In this document: positions 30,031 to 39,784 of the stretch, one piece after another
Position numbering within the stretch: position 1 is the first letter of the stretch
Layout: every line of letters starts with the position of its first letter
NCBI RefSeq assembly: GCF_024679095.1
Contig: NC_066544.1
Coordinates: forward strand, 3,180,283-3,244,282
Source of the DNA: Eriocheir sinensis
Lineage: Eukaryota; Arthropoda; Malacostraca; Decapoda; Varunidae
DNA: 64,000 bases
Direction of reading: 5' to 3'
Notes under the pieces: model-generated
Seen by the model: only the letters and a program-made list of their open reading frames with translations
Told to the model about the DNA's origin: nothing
Databases searched by the model: none
Made by a program: the position numbers and the translations under genes

Positions 30031-31479
30031 TCATTTTCGAGGGTGCTTCTGAAGACCTCTCGAGGGGGTCCTCCCAGCACCTGCGGCACTTGTGGTGGCA
30101 AGGGGGCAAGTCACGGGGACTTTCTGACGCGCAACCACAGTCGGCGTCGGCCCACCGCGGGTAGGAGCGGGGGCTCGGGATGAGCCCCCAGTTCTCCCCA
30201 CAGTAGAGCCTATTGGTCTTTTTTCCACAGCAGCACGCTGCCGGGAGGGCGAGTGCACAGGCGCCGGCCGCCCACCACCCGCCACACCATCGCCACAGGG
30301 CACAGGCCGTTGGCCGACCTGAGTCTGTGGGCAAGTGGTGACGGCAGGAACCGCCACCACGTCAGCCGCCACGAGCTCACGAGAGAGCTTGGGAGGCTGG
30401 ATTTTTGCAGGAGGACCCCTCTCAAGAGAGTCCTCACTGCGGGAGCGCTTCTGCTTGATATCAGAAGCCTCCATAGGAACCACTAGTTGGGCTGTTTGGA
30501 CAGGCTGGACTGTTTGGACAGGTTCGACTGTTTGGACAGGCTGGACTGGCGGGGAAGGTGTCTGAGGGCGAGTGAGCGCAGGGGGTGTTGGCCTGCTCAA
30601 GATGTGACTAGCGATGGACGCGTAGGTCACACTTGGCCTGACTAGTCTTGTCAGTGCCCGCTTTTTCGCCTCAGGAAAAGATACTCTTTCCTGAGTACGA
30701 ATAAGAAGCACCTCCTTCTCAAACTTATAGCGGTCACAGTCCTGTGATGAAGCCTGGTGTGCTCCACCGCAGTGGTAGCACTTGGCAGGACTAGGACAAT
30801 CAGCAGAGTGACCTGTGCCGCCACAGTTCACACAAACTGCTGGAAGGTCGTTTTGGAGGCGTCGACAGGAACGTGCCACATGGCCGAAGTTCTGGCAGTG
30901 AAAGCAACGACGAGGATTTGGAATGTACGCCTTGACTGGCAGAGCGTACCAGGCAGTATCCAGAGTATTTGGCAGGACAAGACTATTGAAAGTCAGAAGA
31001 AGAGACGGCGTTGGTGTCAAGACACCGTCGACCTTCTTCTGAAAGCGGTGGACTGCTATAACACCCTCTTCTCTAAACTCTTGTAGGAGTCTCTCCTCGC
31101 TGTAGCGGAGGAGGTCCCTGCAGAAAACTACCCCTTTCGACTGGTTAAGGGTAGTATGTGGTGCACAGGACACCTCTGCACCCGGCACACCGGTCAGGGC
31201 ACCAAGACGAGAAGCTTCCTCCTGGGATTCAACCTCCACAAGGAGGCTGCCATCTCGCTGTGGTGTTACCTTAGGCTTGCGGCCACAAGCCTTGACAATA
31301 GCACGGTGAACCTCAAAAACGTCAAGATCCATGATAGACGTGCCGTTGACGGACTTGACAGTCATGTACTTATCATACGAGACTGACTCAAACATACCAG
31401 GCAGGACTTCTTTGGAAAGCGTTTGCGGGCCAGGCTGGTTTCTCGCTCCCTGCTTGCGACCCTTTACACGAGGGCCCAC
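30031..31479 (-). CDS. LINE ORF1 (Gag-like, three CCHC-type zinc knuckles)
   Basis: About 482 codons without interruption, ending at TGA 30031-30033. A conserved middle region is followed by CFHCQNFGHVARSC, CVNCGGTGHSADC and CYHCGGAHQASSQDC near residues 195-245, then a proline/threonine-rich tail with a QPVQTV repeat and basic segments. This is the usual ORF1 plan in I-like LINEs: an RNA-binding chaperone that packages its own transcript. The start is uncertain: the frame is open upstream of 31479 to beyond 31600, and the 31479 codon is GTG. The first in-frame ATG after it is about 28 codons in (GMFESVSYDKYM). Confidence 0.85.
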   Translation of the reverse strand: MGPRVKGRKQGARNQPGPQTLSKEVLPGMFESVSYDKYMTVKSVNGTSIMDLDVFEVHRAIVKACGRKPKVTPQRDGSLLVEVESQEEASRLGALTGVPGAEVSCAPHTTLNQSKGVVFCRDLLRYSEERLLQEFREEGVIAVHRFQKKVDGVLTPTPSLLLTFNSLVLPNTLDTAWYALPVKAYIPNPRRCFHCQNFGHVARSCRRLQNDLPAVCVNCGGTGHSADCPSPAKCYHCGGAHQASSQDCDRYKFEKEVLLIRTQERVSFPEAKKRALTRLVRPSVTYASIASHILSRPTPPALTRPQTPSPPVQPVQTVEPVQTVQPVQTAQLVVPMEASDIKQKRSRSEDSLERGPPAKIQPPKLSRELVAADVVAVPAVTTCPQTQVGQRPVPCGDGVAGGGRPAPVHSPSRQRAAVEKRPIGSTVGRTGGSSRAPAPTRGGPTPTVVARQKVPVTCPLATTSAAGAGRTPSRGLQKHPRK

Positions 31480-31860
31480 AGGACGGGAAGACGAGGGAGA
31501 GGGGACATAATCCCTCTTAGTGCCATTCTGAGCCTGGAATGGCTTCAGAGTGGCAATAAGCGTTGGTCGAGGGGAGGCCGAGAGAGTGCGGACGTCAGGG
31601 AGAGAGGCAGGCCGATATATGTTGGAGGAGGAAGCTATGAGTATCTGGCAAATCTTCGCTTCCCCACCCCCCCACCCCTACTCTGAGCCCAATGAAGGGA
31701 GGCTTAACGCTGGGGCCATAACGCACCCAGCACCCCAGGGGTAGTGGGGGAAGTATACGCGGACACTGTCTGGTGTTTTGTGGCAGCCGCAAGACCATTG
31801 TGGTGCCCACCAGGCAGTACTCGCTTGACCCTAGCCAACGGGTGACCAGCCGATTGACTT
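31480..31860 (-). other. 5' region of the LINE copy 2
   Basis: Sequence immediately upstream of ORF1 on the minus strand, GC-rich and without its own gene. The ORF1 frame stays open part of the way into it. The boundary with the gag/protease fragment further upstream is not sharply visible. A Pol II-type internal promoter would be expected here from LINE biology, but no element is evident. Confidence 0.4.
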
Positions 31861-32151
31861 GACCGGGCCGAGATCAAGCCGCCCGTCTAGCCGGAATAAG
31901 GGACCAAAGGGACGTGTTGCTAGCCGTAGGGCGCAGCGTGCGGCATCGCTCAGACCCCAGGACTCCCGTCTCCCAGCAAAACGGGACGCCACGCACGGCA
32001 AACACGTGGGGAGGCTCAGCCATGCCCTTGATGGTAGTCGGGCAGGCACATACGTCACCACTGGTAGGCCTCCATTACCAGTAGTGACGGGGGAGTGTTT
32101 AGTCCACGCTGGCCGACAAACAACAAGCCCTACAGAGGTGGACGGACCACC

Positions 32152-32885
32152 TAAGTAGGTGGTGATGCCGACCAGGCTTCAAGCCCCGCTACCACGGCAA
32201 GGAACTCCCCTCAGCGGGGTGGTCCACGAGGCCAGCGGACATCAAGCCCTATCGAGGAAGACAAGCCACCACGGTAGGTGGTGCCGCCGACCTCGTTTCA
32301 AGCCCCGTCACCACGACAAGGTGACTCCCCTTCGACGGGGAGCTTCCTCGGACACAACCACACAGGAGCACCCGGTGTCTCTGATGATGGAGGAGATCCA
32401 GGCTCCATTAACCGTCCCGGCAACCTTGTGGGTGTTGATGTTGCTAGCTTCCATCCATGCGTGGTTATCCACGAGGCCAGCGGACATCGAGCCCTATCGA
32501 GGAAGACAAGCCACCACGGTAGGTGGTGCCGCCGACCTCGTTTCAAGCCCCGTCACCACGACAAGGTGACTCCTCTTCGACGGGGAGCTTCCTCGGACAC
32601 AACCACACAGGAGCACCCGGTGTCTCTGATGATGGAGGAGATTCAGGCTCCATTAACCGTCCCGGCAACCTTGTAGGTGTTGATGTTGCTAGCTTCCATG
32701 CAGAATCCCACCTTGTGTGGTTGAGGGCTGGCGCTGTCCTTAAAAGCCCTGGGATTCTTGCGACAGTTGGGACGGACGTGACCTTCCTCCCCACAGTTGT
32801 AGCAGCATACAGTAGCCTTCTTTCCTTTTTCGGCCAAACTAGGGGAAGAAGCTCGGGAAAACTGCGTGTCGGTAGGAGAAGACAT
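32152..32885 (-). pseudogene. Gypsy-like nucleocapsid/protease fragment with tandem duplication
   Basis: Minus-strand translation shows a zinc knuckle CYNCGEEGHVRPNC, then KVAGTVNGA, a stop, and SIIRDTGCSCVVVSEE, which carries the aspartic-protease D-T-G in a retropepsin-like context. The protease part is repeated by a 245-bp tandem duplication, so the D-T-G block occurs twice, and a diverged third partial unit precedes 32223. 245 is not a multiple of three, so the copies fall in different frames. No RT was found. It is cut on its 3' side by the LINE. Confidence 0.72.
32223..32712. repeat. Tandem duplication, period 245 bp
   Basis: CCACGAGGCCAGCGGACATC and GTGCCGCCGACCTCGTTTCA recur exactly 245 bases apart with only scattered changes between units. 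The unit includes protease-coding sequence on the minus strand. Confidence 0.9.
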
Positions 32886-32889
32886 GGAA

Positions 32890-33507
32890 TTCGGTCAATT
32901 TACGGTTTCACCCAACCAACGATTTTCTCACGAGGTTCATGTTTTTCTGGTGATATATCACCAGAAGAAAAGGGTAGTAGAGGGGTAGAAAAAGGGTATT
33001 TTTAGTGATGAAATAGCGATACCCATTTACAGCGATATTTTTTTTCTTTTACCATTTTACTCCTCATTTTACTAGTAACTCTTTTTAATGGCAGAGAAAC
33101 CTGACCCGAAGTTACAAGTTCTCACCGAGGACTATAAGGAGTGGGTAAAGGGAAAGCATAGTGACGTCAAGGATAACGGTAACTGTCATGTAAGAGTGGT
33201 AGCAGTCTTAAAAGGGTGCTTTCTCCTTCTACGCTGCATGAGCAACCAAGAGGTATTCACTTACCTTACTAAACCCACAATGGCTTCTGCCCCTATTCAC
33301 CCGATAACAGCAACAGCAGTTAGGCCTTTCGCAGGTAGTAAGGGCGGCAGATTATTCGGCCAGGGACTTCTTGTTTCAAAGTGAGATTGTCATGAACATT
33401 TCATTCGTGTCAGATCCGGGAGATACAATATCTCTCAGCCGCTCGAAGGTCAATCCCGGGAACGGGAACGGCGGCCCTCATAAACAAGAGCGCGTTCACA
33501 GAACTTT
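32890..33507. other. Interval without recognised features
   Basis: Nothing was recognised except a perfect 22-bp palindrome, TTCTGGTGATATATCACCAGAA (with TTCTGG/CCAGAA arms), at 32944-32965. A 98-codon frame on the plus strand (33088-33384) has no family signature and is not called. Confidence 0.4.
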
Positions 33508-33965
33508 ACTTAAGTGAGGTATGGCCGAGCGGTAGCCATTATAAGTTCATTTTAGTTCTCTCTCTCACAGGGTCATTAAAAGGTGTGAATGTATTTTAAC
33601 TATATTAACAGTTATACACAAAGTTTACAGTTTACGTAAGCAAGTCGCACCAAACGAGAGCAAGCCACACCACAGGGCGCGGGGCGGCTGAGCACCGCTC
33701 GCCTGTCCGTCACCCGTCTTCTCCCCTCTTCTCTGCGTTGCTCGCCCTTTTTATTGCATCTTGATTCGTCCCGGAAGGGTGTGGCTTCCGGTTGATGACT
33801 GGTGATGAAAGTCATCATTTGCTGATCCTTGCTGATCTAGCGTCAGCTCATCACGGTTTCTCACGACCAAAAGCACGACGTGTTGTTAAACATCCTGTTG
33901 TGCGACACCGACCGGGTATCGCAACAAATACAGTCATACATTCATATACATATGACGATATATAT
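33508..33965 (+). repeat. Interspersed repeat, about 450 bp (copy 1)
   Basis: Homologous in inverted orientation to 57640-58128. Both contain GGCCGAGCGGTAGCC, an A-box-like segment, and ACACCGACCGGGT near the other end, followed by a TACAT/CATA-rich tail. There is no coding sequence. It may be a tRNA-derived SINE, but no B box is evident. Confidence 0.7.
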
Positions 33966-34489
33966 TGTTACGAATGTGCTGTATGTGAATGATTGTATGT
34001 GTAATGTGATGAACTTGTAGCATGATGCAATGTTAGCTCAGCATGGTGCAACTCTACTTGTTGGGACAAGAGAGACAGGGGGGGGCCCGGGGCCGCCGGG
34101 CCGCCGGGCAGGAAGTGCTGAGTCGAGCAGTTGGGGAGCAAGGGTGGCTGAGGAGGAGTAGTGGAGAGTGGCGTGTCTGGGCTTAGAGAGTGTTCAGCTG
34201 AGTGCTCCGCTCGCGAGCTGTGTGCATCCGGTGTGCGTGTCTGCCGTGCCCCTGTACTGTGCCTGATTAACTGTTCTGTGCCCTTGAAAGTTGCTGTACT
34301 GTGTGAGGAACCTGTCATTAAACTAGAACTTAGTGTTGAACGTGTATCCTTTGTGCCCTGCCTCGTTCCCTCCTCCCCTCGGTGTTCGGTGTGGGCCGCT
34401 GTGAGTGACTGGTGCCCGTGTGATTGTTCTGGTGGGGATTACGCCGCCTGCCTGCCCGTGGATGGTGTGTGTGGGGGGGTGGCGTAACA
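33966..34489. mobile_element. Solo LTR, 524 bp, ATAT target duplication
   Basis: Begins TGTTACGAATGTGC and ends GGTGGCGTAACA, so the ends are TG...CA and form the short inverted repeat TGTTACG/CGTAACA. ATAT lies immediately on both sides (33962-33965 and 34490-34493). ATTAAA at about 34319 could be its poly-A signal. There is no internal retroviral coding sequence, hence a solo LTR left by LTR-LTR recombination. Confidence 0.8.
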
Positions 34490-34494
34490 ATATA

Positions 34495-34923
34495 TTACTC
34501 AAAACTGGCGCGACCCGACTTTGCCTGCTTAACGCAAAACACACCCGCCATCTCACTCAGCTCCTTGACACTGGATACCCAAGATTCAACTTCATCTTTC
34601 ACAACTAATATTTCTTTAGATAATTCTTCCTTAAATTCATCCAATTTTTCCACAATATTGGTTGCTAAAGATGCCTTGTGTAAGCATGCCGAACACACCC
34701 AGTTTATTTGGGTAATATTATCCTGCTTGACACCTGTCAGATGAGCACACTTCACTTGACACCACTTAGGGCACAAACATTGTGCAATCCACTTATCATC
34801 TGTAAAGTCTTTACAGACGCAACACACGTCTCTCAGACTCCTGCTTCTGCTGTTCGACATTGTCGAATCAGCAGTTTCAGGAGCGCACACAGAACACGTC
34901 CATCCGTTCCAACTGTCACTCAC
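34495..34923 (-). pseudogene. LINE ORF1 fragment with PHD-type zinc finger
   Basis: 142 codons on the minus strand. DVCCVCKDF, CLCPKWCQVKCAHL and NWVCSACLHK give the C4-H/C-C3 spacing of the PHD-like finger found at the N-terminus of some LINE ORF1 proteins, followed by a coiled stretch (KLDEFKEELSKEILVVKDEV). No ORF2 is attached. The solo LTR abuts its 3' end. Confidence 0.7.
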
Positions 34924-35248
34924 TCACTTAATGTGATAAATTAAATAACCTGCACCCCATGTATGTCGGTAAATGTGATACCTGAAACAACCTGCACCCC
35001 TTGTATGACAAACAGTTGACAATAGACACGGTACCGTGCCGAAATTCATCCACCGCTGTGTATGTAAACAAAGAGGACGGACTATAACAATGGTACGAGA
35101 CTTGACGCCACACCGACTACCCTTTAAATCCTAAGCCTTCCAAAGCGATTGTCGTGAATCGTTCGCGTTTGAGCATCGCTCTTCAGCAGTGTGGGGGCCG
35201 TTAGCCGGTGTGAGGGGACCTTTGGTTTTCGAGCATACGGCCTCAGGC
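34924..35248. other. Interval without recognised genes
   Basis: Two short similar segments around AACCTGCACCCC (34949 and 34988) were noted. No gene or element end was identified. Confidence 0.4.
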
Positions 35249-35283
35249 AAGGCCGTCTCTATATACTATATAGAGACGGCCTT
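35249..35283. repeat. Perfect 17-bp-arm palindrome
   Basis: AAGGCCGTCTCTATATA and its exact complement are separated by a single C. Such near-zero-loop palindromes are often the fused ends of a small foldback element. Confidence 0.9.
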
Positions 35284-35288
35284 ACCCT

Positions 35289-35510
35289 AGGTCCTTGACA
35301 CACTGAAGGCTTTTGAGTTCCACGCCACACATTTCGTAATCGAATTTCTTATTAGTTGTTTCAACTTGAAGAACCTGGCATTTATCATATTAAAGGGCTT
35401 CTCTGTAAGACCATGCTGAAATTTCATGCAAACTTTCTTGGAGGCTTTGTCTGCTTTCGTTTGAATTATTGAGTCGGCCGTCAACGCCGTAGTGCCCGGC
35501 CTCTTTAACA
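35289..35510 (-). mobile_element. LINE RT fragment, minus strand
   Basis: Shares nucleotide blocks with 1050-1165 (GGTCCTTGACGCA-like start, CATTTCGTAAT, CAACTTGAA-AACCTGGCA, TTAAAGGGCTTCTC). It is a piece of the same LINE family, just past the catalytic palm. Confidence 0.8.
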
Positions 35511-35591
35511 CTACGCTGACTGCAATGCACCTCAACTGTCACTTCAATAACGAATCTGTCTAGAAAATCCGAAAGCGACTGCAAACTATAA

Positions 35592-35980
35592 GGCCGCTGG
35601 CACACGAGCGATGTGTGGTCGCCACGGCGCGAGGACACGTAGTAGCGGGTATGTGGCTCCCCATAGGTTTCCTTTGTTCTAAAGCGAACCCTTTCACACG
35701 AGTGATTATGGCCGGCGACTGTGGAGAGCAGACGCGGATCCCTGCCACAAGTAGCGCAGCTTTGTGGCTTGGATCGTCAAATACGGGCTACTTGTGGTCG
35801 TTCGGTGTTGGGCAAAGAAAACTGAAGAGGAGTGTTGGGGCGCTTCTCTGCCGCGGCTAACCTTACATACGGGTGACTATGTGGCGTCCCTCAGTCAAGC
35901 CACAAATCGCGTGTAACAGTCATAAAAGCGACTCGTGTCGTCCCGGCACGACGACCACAAATCGCTAGTGTGCCAGCAGC
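35592..35980. mobile_element. MITE with long inverted ends
   Basis: Left end GGCCGCTGGCACACGAGCGA and right end, in reverse complement, GCTGCTGGCACACTAGCGAT continue as inverted repeats through TGTGGTCG. 389 bp, non-coding. The target duplication is not clear, so the superfamily is open; the CACAC-rich terminus resembles Harbinger-type ends. Confidence 0.7.
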
Positions 35981-36278
35981 ACAAGAGCATGTACACTCTC
36001 ATCAAAAAGTTCTCGAACACCTGGCGGGGTATGCTCAAACGGTCGTATCTCGCCATTAGGACTAATTCCACCACTTTGGTCCTAATGGCCGCCGTCTGGG
36101 ATGCTCAGAATGTCCTGGGCGCCATGTTGTGACGTCAGGGTCGCCCCGCAGCCAGGACTGCTGGCGAGCAGTAGACTGGACTAGTCCGGTAATGACTGTG
36201 TTTCCGCCTCATCCACATTTCCACCTCTATACACACTATACGGTACGTGTTTGAGCTCCTATCTATGTATAGCTTTAC

Positions 36279-36505
36279 ATTAAGGTGGCAAGAGTCACAT
36301 GGACGTCTTTTACGCATGATGTGTGGGTTAGTTATAGAGAATTAAGGTTGGGCCCATGAGGCAGTGGCTTGGGTGGTATTCTTCAATATTTCTTAATCCT
36401 ATGGAGTTTTTTAACTTCCATAAATATGAGTAGCGTTGTTTAAACGTAGCAAGGGTCACAGGAACGTATCTTACGCATGATGTGTGAGTTAGTTATGGAG
36501 AATTA
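36279..36505. repeat. Direct repeats flanking an inserted GCCCATGAGG-type repeat
   Basis: About 65 bases around TTACGCATGATGTGTG occur at 36279-36343 and again at 36440-36505, separated by a segment starting TTGGGCCCATGAGGCAGTGG. That segment recurs at 41224-41255. Confidence 0.65.
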
Positions 36506-36942
36506 TGCTGGGATCACACATCTGCGATTTCGCTCTGCGATGGTTGGCGATTTTGAAAATGCACGAAATCGTGGGAGCATCGCCACTGGCTCTGCGAGTT
36601 TGCCTCTGTTTCAACTCACAGCAACATGGCGAGGGAGGGTCGCTCGCCTATACGCACACGAGGGCGACAGGCGACGGGACGTCGAGGTGAATCATGCGTG
36701 AATGCGCGCGACTGTACGCAAAGGAGCCCAATTTTGAAAATAAAACCCGTTGCGACGGTTCGCGATGAACGCAGGACCTGGCGACTATGCGCGACCGCCC
36801 CTCGTCTAGCCGCTCGACCACGCTCGACGTCGCACGCATGGTCGAGAAAACGTCGAGGGCGCGTCGCTGTACGACCAATATAGGCGGGCAACACTATCAC
36901 GCTCTCTCTACCATCCATCCCCCACACACCACACATTATAAA

Positions 36943-37391
<449 letters not shown>

Positions 37392-38890
37392 ATGCCTGTT
37401 ATAAAGATTCTTCAAAATGATGTTTTCTATGCCCTCTCTGGCCTCAATCCTCAGAAGGCTTATGGACCTGATGGAGTGCCTCCTATTGTCCTTAAAAACT
37501 GTGCCTCCGTGCTGTCACCCTGCCTGGTCAAACTCTTTCGCCTCTGCCTGTCAAGATCTACCTTTCCTTCCTGCTGGAAGTATGCCTTCATACAGCCTGT
37601 ACCTAAGAAGGGTGACCGTTCCAATCCCTCAAACTACCGTCCTATAGCTTTACTTTCTTGTCTATCTAAAGCTTTTGAATCAATCCTTAACCGGAAGATT
37701 CAAAAGCACCTTTCCACTTCTGACCTTCTATCTGATTGCCAGTATGGGTTCCGCAAGGGGCGTTCTACTGGTGATCTCCTTGCCTTCCTAACTGACTCTT
37801 GGTCATCCTCTCTTAGCCGTTTCGGTGAAACCTTTGCTATTGCGCTGGACATATCAAAAGCTTTCCAAACTACCCTCCTACGGTTTCTATCCTTCTCTCT
37901 GTACCTTTATCTCCAGTTTCCTTTCTGACCGTTCTATTTCTGCTGTGGTAGACGGTCACTGTTCTTCCCCTAAACCTATTAACAATGGTGTCCCACAGGG
38001 TTCTGTCCTATCTCCCACTCTCTTTCTGTTGTTCACTGATGATCTTCTTTCCAAAACGAACTGTCCTATCTATTCCTACGCCGATGATTCCACTCTGCAT
38101 TACTCAACTTCTTTTAATAGAAGACCCACCCTACAGGAACTTAACGATTCAAGGCTGGAGGCAACAGAACGCTTAGCTGCAGACCTTACTATTATTTACG
38201 ATTGGGGCAAGAGGAACCTGGTGTCCTTCAACGCCTCAAAAACACAGTTTCTCCACCTATCCACTCGACACAATCTTCCAAACAACTATCCCCTATTTTT
38301 TGACAACACTCAGCTATCACCTTCCTCAACACTAAACATCCTCGGTCTATCCTTAACTCAAAATCTCAACTGGAAACTTCATATCTCATCTCTTACTAAA
38401 TCAGCTTCCTCGAGGCTGGGCGTTCTGTACCGTCTCCGCCAGTTCTTCTCCCCCGCACAGTTGCTGTCCATTTACAGGGGCCTTGTCCGCTCTCGTATGG
38501 AGTATGCATCTCATGTGTCGGGGGGGGGGTCCACTCACACAGCTGTCCTTGACAGAGTGGAATCAAAGACTCTTCGTCTCATCAGCTCTCCTCCTCATAC
38601 TGATAGTCTTCTACCTCTCAAACTCCGCCGCCATGTTGCCTCTCTTTCTATCTTCTATCGATATTTTCATGCTCACTGCTCTTCTGAACTTGCTAACTGC
38701 ATGCCTCCCCTCCTCCCGCGGCCCCGCTGCACACGACTTTCTACTCATGCTCATCCCTATACTGTCTAAACCCCTTATGCAAGAGTTAACCAGCATCTTC
38801 ACTCTTTCATCCCTCACGCTGGTAAACTCTGGAACAATCTTCCTTCATCTGTATTTCTTCCTGCCTACGACTTGAACTCTTTCAAGAGGA
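37392..38890 (+). pseudogene. Jockey-like LINE reverse transcriptase, frameshifted
   Basis: Block 1 (37392-37860): AYGPDGVPPIVLKNCASVL, PVPKKGDRSNPSNYRPIAL, QYGFRKGRSTGDLLAFL and FAIALDISKAF. A deletion and frameshift follow right after the KAF of the first catalytic Asp block. Block 2 (37868-38769): LSDRSISAVVDGH, NNGVPQGSVLSPTLFLL and SYADDSTLHY (catalytic ADD), then RLGVLYRLRQFFSPAQLLSI and the conserved C-terminal LLPRPRCTRLSTHAHPYTV, before another shift. Non-functional. Confidence 0.85.
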
Positions 38891-38995
38891 GGGTATCAGG
38901 ACACCTCTCCTCCCGAAATTGACCTCTGATTTTGGACACTATTTTAACCTCTGTTCGGGAGCAGTGAGTAGCGGGCCTTTTTTTTTTTTTTTTTT
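37392..38995 (+). mobile_element. 5'-truncated jockey-like LINE with poly-T/poly-A end
   Basis: RT and C-terminal region on the plus strand. It ends in homopolymer tracts (poly-T 38979-39004, then a poly-A at 39041-39054). The endonuclease part is absent. Related copies: 44376-45784 and the scrap at 59740-59990. Confidence 0.85.
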
Positions 38996-39229
38996 TTTTT
39001 TTTTCTTTGCACCCTTGAGCTGTCTCCTTAGCTGTAAAAGAAAAAAAAAAAAAGGAATATTGGATTTTATTCGTACGGTGTAAGGGTTTCTGCATGTTAT
39101 ACCGTATCTACAGCTTCTGTAATAAATTGTAAGTGGAAAGAGTTTTACAATCTGAATAACTTGCTAATAAGCTAATGAAGAAGTCAAGAGAAATACAGTA
39201 TAATTCTATTGTGTACTCTAGCTAATAAT

Positions 39230-39570
39230 TTTACTGGGTACACTAGCTTATAATTTTGCATTTTGTTAAACCAGGCTATTATTTTGCATTTAGGAATACT
39301 ATTCTATTATTTTGTATTCATGAATACTAGGCTATTATTTAGCAGTTAGGAATACTATTTTATTATTTTGCATTTATGAACACTAGGGTATTATTTTGCA
39401 TTTAGGAATATTATTCTATTATTTTCCATTCATGAATACTAAGCTATTATTTTCCATTCATGAAAACTAGGCTATTATTTTCCATTCATGAATACTAGGC
39501 TATTATTTAGCAGTTAGCAATAATATGCTATTATTATAAATTCATGAATATTAGGCTATTATTTTGCAGG
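39230..39570. repeat. AT-rich minisatellite, period about 28 bp
   Basis: About twelve imperfect units of the form ATTCATGAATACTAGGCTAT followed by TATTTTGC or TATTTTCC, alternating with TTAGGAATACTATTCTATTA variants. Confidence 0.85.
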
Positions 39571-39784
39571 GGGGCAGGGTAGCGGCGTGTGGCAGGACAG
39601 TGTGAGTGCGAGCGAGTGGTCGCTCGCCAACGGTTTTTCACACCCTCCCGCTCGCTCGCTGCCATCTCGCTTTCCGAAGCTGCCATACGCACGATGTACA
39701 AAGTCGCTCGCATATACGCGCGTATACACCCCGACCCTTCCGTTTGACGAAGGTATGCGAGCGCATAGTGCGATGGTCACTCGC

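Larger units (their letters stand above)
25854..31860 (-). mobile_element. Nearly intact RNase H-bearing LINE (I-like superfamily), copy 2
   Basis: Minus strand from a 5' region near 31.8 kb to a 3' (GAAT)n-type tail at 25854-25874. It has ORF1 with zinc knuckles and ORF2 with endonuclease, RT and RNase H. The only gross damage is one SINE insertion (28566-28939). Short direct repeats as a 3' tail instead of poly-A, plus RNase H, fit the I/Ingi-type superfamily; the exact clade needs a tree. The 5' boundary is approximate. Confidence 0.9.

Noticed and set aside
32643..32885. A cellular CCHC zinc-finger protein
   Set aside because: The zinc knuckle is followed by a retropepsin-like D-T-G block on the same strand, so a gag/protease fragment fits better.
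33088..33384. A 98-codon plus-strand frame
   Set aside because: No family signature, no splice or promoter support, and surrounded by repeats.
39230..39570. CRISPR-like array, because of regular units of about 28 bases
   Set aside because: Units are contiguous and drift gradually, without unique spacers, in a eukaryotic repeat-rich context.
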